From Phycisphaerae bacterium (GTDB taxonomy: Bacteria; Planctomycetota; Phycisphaerae; Phycisphaerales; Phycisphaeraceae): a stretch of DNA of 8,077 bases. A model generated the notes under the pieces. It had not been told where the DNA came from and made no database searches. It saw only the letters and a list, made by a program, of their open reading frames with translations. The stretch is taken from positions 1 through 8,077 of the forward strand of contig NZCH01000007.1 of the NCBI GenBank assembly GCA_002688155.1, given 5' to 3'. The position numbers and the translations under genes were made by a program. Positions 6,125 to 8,077 of the stretch are shown here, one piece after another (the stretch's first letter is position 1; every line of letters starts with the position of its first letter).

Positions 6125-7585
6125 CTACGAACCGTCGCCATTGTGCGATGTCTGCTCGCTATCACCGGCCACGGCGGTGCAGCCAAAATACGCCTCGTGC
6201 AACAGGGACACGGGATGAGTTACTTTCAGGGTCACGCCCAGCCGGTGCGCTTCGGATTGAATCTGCATTGAGCAGCCAACATTACCGGCGACGCAGACAC
6301 GGGCGCCCGTCTCCTGAACGTGCTTGATCTTGCGTTCGGCCAGTTCACGCGCCATGCGCGGATTCGAAAGATTATATGTGCCGGCGGCGCCGCAGCACAT
6401 CTCGGAATCGGGCAATGGCACGACGTCAAGTCCCTTGATCCAGGACAGGACTGTGCGTGGCGGGGCGGTGAGTTTTTGTCCGTGTGCCAGATGGCATGCG
6501 TCGTGATAGGTGACTTGGCGATTAACTTCGTGCTCAGGACGCGGCGGGTCGAGTTCGACCAGCAACTCACTGATATCGCGCACCCGCGACACGAACTGCT
6601 TGGCACGCGGTGCGTACTGTGCGTCATCGCGCAGGAGATGGTCGTACTCTTTGAGCATGGCGCCACATCCCGCGGCGTTGTTGACGATGAAGTCGGGCCT
6701 GGGGCCGTCAATGGGCATGAACGTGTCGATATTATGCCGCGCCAGTGCTTTTGCCTGGTCAAGGCGTCCGCCGTGGTGGGGGATGGCGCCACAGCATTCC
6801 TGTGCGCGCGGCACCAGGACATCGCACCCGGCTTTTTGCAGCACTTCTACTGTCTGCTGATTCACATCGTGAAACATGACGCTGCCAACGCAGCCGTCAA
6901 GCAGTGCGACTGTCGCGCGCGGAATCCCATTTATGGTGCCTGTCGGATCGGCGTCAAACCGCTCCGCGAGTCGTTGCTGCCACAATGAGCCGCGATCGGG
7001 CATCATCTGCTGCATCTTCGCCAACTGTTTGGGCAACAGTTTTGCAAGTGTCCCTCGCGTAAGAACACGCCACAGGCCGATCCGCTGCAGGACGCGTGCC
7101 GGAAGAATAGCCAGTCGCACTCGTGATCGGAAAGGAAAGATATGAAAGAAAATCAGTGAGAGGACCTTATCGATGATCGTCGTGGGACGCAGGTCGTTCA
7201 GCTGCGCTCGCGTCGTTTCGATGAGTTCGTGGTAGACCACGCCCGATGGGCACGCCGTTTCGCACGCACGACAGTCCAGACACAGGTCCAGGTGGTTGAT
7301 CACCGCCGGCGTCGGGGCAATCTGCCCGTCCGCCAGGCCCTTCATCAGGTAAATGCGGCCTCGCGGCGAATCCGCTTCAAGCCCGTTCTGTGTGTAGGTC
7401 GGGCACGCCGGCAGGCACAATCCACAGTGCACACACGCGAGCGCGCGGTCGTATGTGTGCGCATCAAGTTGCACAAGGGATCCGCCGTCGCGTGCGGTTG
7501 CGTCGGCGGCATCGGGGCGCTTCCAGCCGGCAATGACCCGCGGCGAAGTCCCCTGCGTTGCTGGTTTACTGACTGCCTGTGTCAC
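6125..7585 (-). CDS. glcF: Glycolate oxidase iron-sulfur subunit GlcF
   Basis: The 486-residue Fe-S subunit carries electrons from the flavin subunits of glycolate (or a related 2-hydroxyacid) oxidase toward the respiratory chain at the membrane. Two ferredoxin-type [4Fe-4S] motifs are intact: Cys51, 54, 57, 61-Pro and Cys102, 105, 108, 112-Pro. Two cysteine-rich CCG domains follow, the first with CVGSVMF (232-238) and ECCGAIPHHGG (263-273), the second with DACHL (362-366), MCCGAAGTYNL (396-406) and a late NVGCSMQIQ (435-443). It is longer than the ~407 residues of E. coli GlcF, through an N-terminal leader and a helical linker between residues ~114 and 225. GTG 7585 was chosen because it overlaps the upstream stop (GTGA) and has GGAG eight bases before it. 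ATG 7633 would overlap the upstream gene by 52 bases. It is coupled to the GlcE-like gene. A heterodisulfide-reductase- or LutA-type role is less likely given the two clusters plus two CCG domains in one chain. Confidence 0.92.
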   Translation of the reverse strand: MTQAVSKPATQGTSPRVIAGWKRPDAADATARDGGSLVQLDAHTYDRALACVHCGLCLPACPTYTQNGLEADSPRGRIYLMKGLADGQIAPTPAVINHLDLCLDCRACETACPSGVVYHELIETTRAQLNDLRPTTIIDKVLSLIFFHIFPFRSRVRLAILPARVLQRIGLWRVLTRGTLAKLLPKQLAKMQQMMPDRGSLWQQRLAERFDADPTGTINGIPRATVALLDGCVGSVMFHDVNQQTVEVLQKAGCDVLVPRAQECCGAIPHHGGRLDQAKALARHNIDTFMPIDGPRPDFIVNNAAGCGAMLKEYDHLLRDDAQYAPRAKQFVSRVRDISELLVELDPPRPEHEVNRQVTYHDACHLAHGQKLTAPPRTVLSWIKGLDVVPLPDSEMCCGAAGTYNLSNPRMARELAERKIKHVQETGARVCVAGNVGCSMQIQSEAHRLGVTLKVTHPVSLLHEAYFGCTAVAGDSEQTSHNGDGS

Positions 7586-8077
7586 GCGCCGTGCTCCTCG
7601 CGGCGAAGGAATCGCCCGGGGTTCAAACGCCATGCCGGGTCGAGTGTGTCTTTGAGCCGAACTAAAAGTTTGTGTTCAGTACGCATGGGCGCGAACGGCG
7701 CGATGTCGTGCGCGTCGTTAGGCATGCGCATCCAGGTCCGCATGCCCCCGACTGATTCGATCAACCCGTCAATCGTTTCGGAGAGGTGTCGGATTTTATC
7801 ACTCGACAGATTGCCACCGACGAAGAGGCAGCCGTGCGCGGGCAACAGATGCAGTTCACATGATGTGTTGTCGCCGAAGATCGCGGCGATGTGCTCGGCC
7901 ACGGCGCCGCTGCTCGCAGGCGGTACGACCACCTTGACGACGGCGGCCGCGGTGCGACGCCAGGATCGTTGCGCGACCCCGTGCTGCAGGACCTCCGCCA
8001 TGGTGCGAGGATGCATGTCGACGACACGCGCGGCGGAGTGCTCGTGCACAAATGCCTGCAGTCCCTCGAACTGCGCC
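7582..8077 (-). CDS. glcE: GlcE-like FAD-binding subunit of glycolate oxidase, C-terminal part (5' truncated)
   Basis: The frame is open to the window edge, so only the last 164 residues are seen, ending at TGA 7582-7584. The visible part matches the C-terminal substrate/FAD lobe of the GlcD/GlcE (FAD-linked oxidase) family: a VVKVVVPPASSG strand and loop, a FVGGNL strand, a helical segment, and the closing LVRLKDTLDPAWRLNPGRF, whose DP...NPGR motif is characteristic of these oxidases. The FAD-binding N-terminal domain lies outside. In E. coli the glycolate oxidase genes run D-E-F, and this gene directly precedes glcF with a four-base overlap, so GlcE is the natural assignment. A GlcD-type or single-chain enzyme cannot be excluded from this fragment. 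The complex would oxidise glycolate to glyoxylate or act on a similar 2-hydroxyacid. Confidence 0.8.
   Translation of the reverse strand, partial: AQFEGLQAFVHEHSAARVVDMHPRTMAEVLQHGVAQRSWRRTAAAVVKVVVPPASSGAVAEHIAAIFGDNTSCELHLLPAHGCLFVGGNLSSDKIRHLSETIDGLIESVGGMRTWMRMPNDAHDIAPFAPMRTEHKLLVRLKDTLDPAWRLNPGRFLRREEHGA
7594..7597 (-). promoter_or_regulatory. Ribosome binding site for glcF
   Basis: GGAG on the minus strand lies eight bases before GTG 7585, within the last codons of the upstream gene. It supports the GTG start and translational coupling through the GTGA overlap. Confidence 0.65.

Noticed and set aside
6320..6988. Plus-strand open frame of 222 codons
   Set aside because: It is antisense to the CCG domains of GlcF; the Cys residues it shows are mirror effects of that gene.
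7586..7633. ATG 7633 as the glcF start
   Set aside because: It would overlap the upstream gene by 52 bases, while GTG 7585 has GGAG at ideal spacing and a four-base stop/start overlap.

Overview
The window is a G+C-rich bacterial chromosomal segment with close gene packing. It has two oppositely oriented gene blocks that converge near position 3300. Every well-supported gene is recognisable housekeeping or carbon metabolism. I see no phage, insertion sequence, CRISPR, tRNA or rRNA. A Gram-negative-type bacterium, possibly Planctomycetota, fits the particular PfkB-kinase and UxaE-like relatives and the mix of strong and absent Shine-Dalgarno sites. That placement is inference from memory of family resemblance and is not proven by the sequence.

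Plus-strand block (1-3245): this begins with the last ~96 codons of a probable penicillin-binding protein 2. A TTGA overlap joins it to rodA, the lipid-II polymerase of the elongation machinery. Next come rsmG (16S rRNA m7G527 methyltransferase) and a PfkB-family sugar or nucleoside kinase. The first two genes form the usual elongasome transpeptidase/polymerase pair. rsmG and the kinase look like co-oriented passengers, with gaps of 39 and 37 bases.

Convergence (3246-3339): a short gap with one small hairpin followed by T-rich sequence.

Minus-strand block (8077 down to 3340): the order of transcription is a GlcE-like FAD subunit (5' end outside the window), glcF (Fe-S subunit of glycolate oxidase, GTGA overlap), a short-chain dehydrogenase/reductase 65 bases further on, a ~600-base stretch without a convincing intact gene, and a UxaE-family (tagaturonate epimerase-like) protein. 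Together these suggest oxidation and epimerisation of hydroxy acids and sugar acids. GlcE/GlcF would oxidise a 2-hydroxyacid such as glycolate and pass electrons to the respiratory chain. The SDR and the UxaE-like protein would act on sugars or uronates. The link between them is inference from position only.

The most puzzling part is 4618-5225. It holds a short minus-strand frame ending in a WD40-like tail, a start-less minus-strand frame that runs into the UxaE-like start, and a plus-strand frame exactly antisense to part of the latter. None is firmly supported. I found no clear evidence of a new biological system; this gap and a few residue-level oddities are the points worth a second look.
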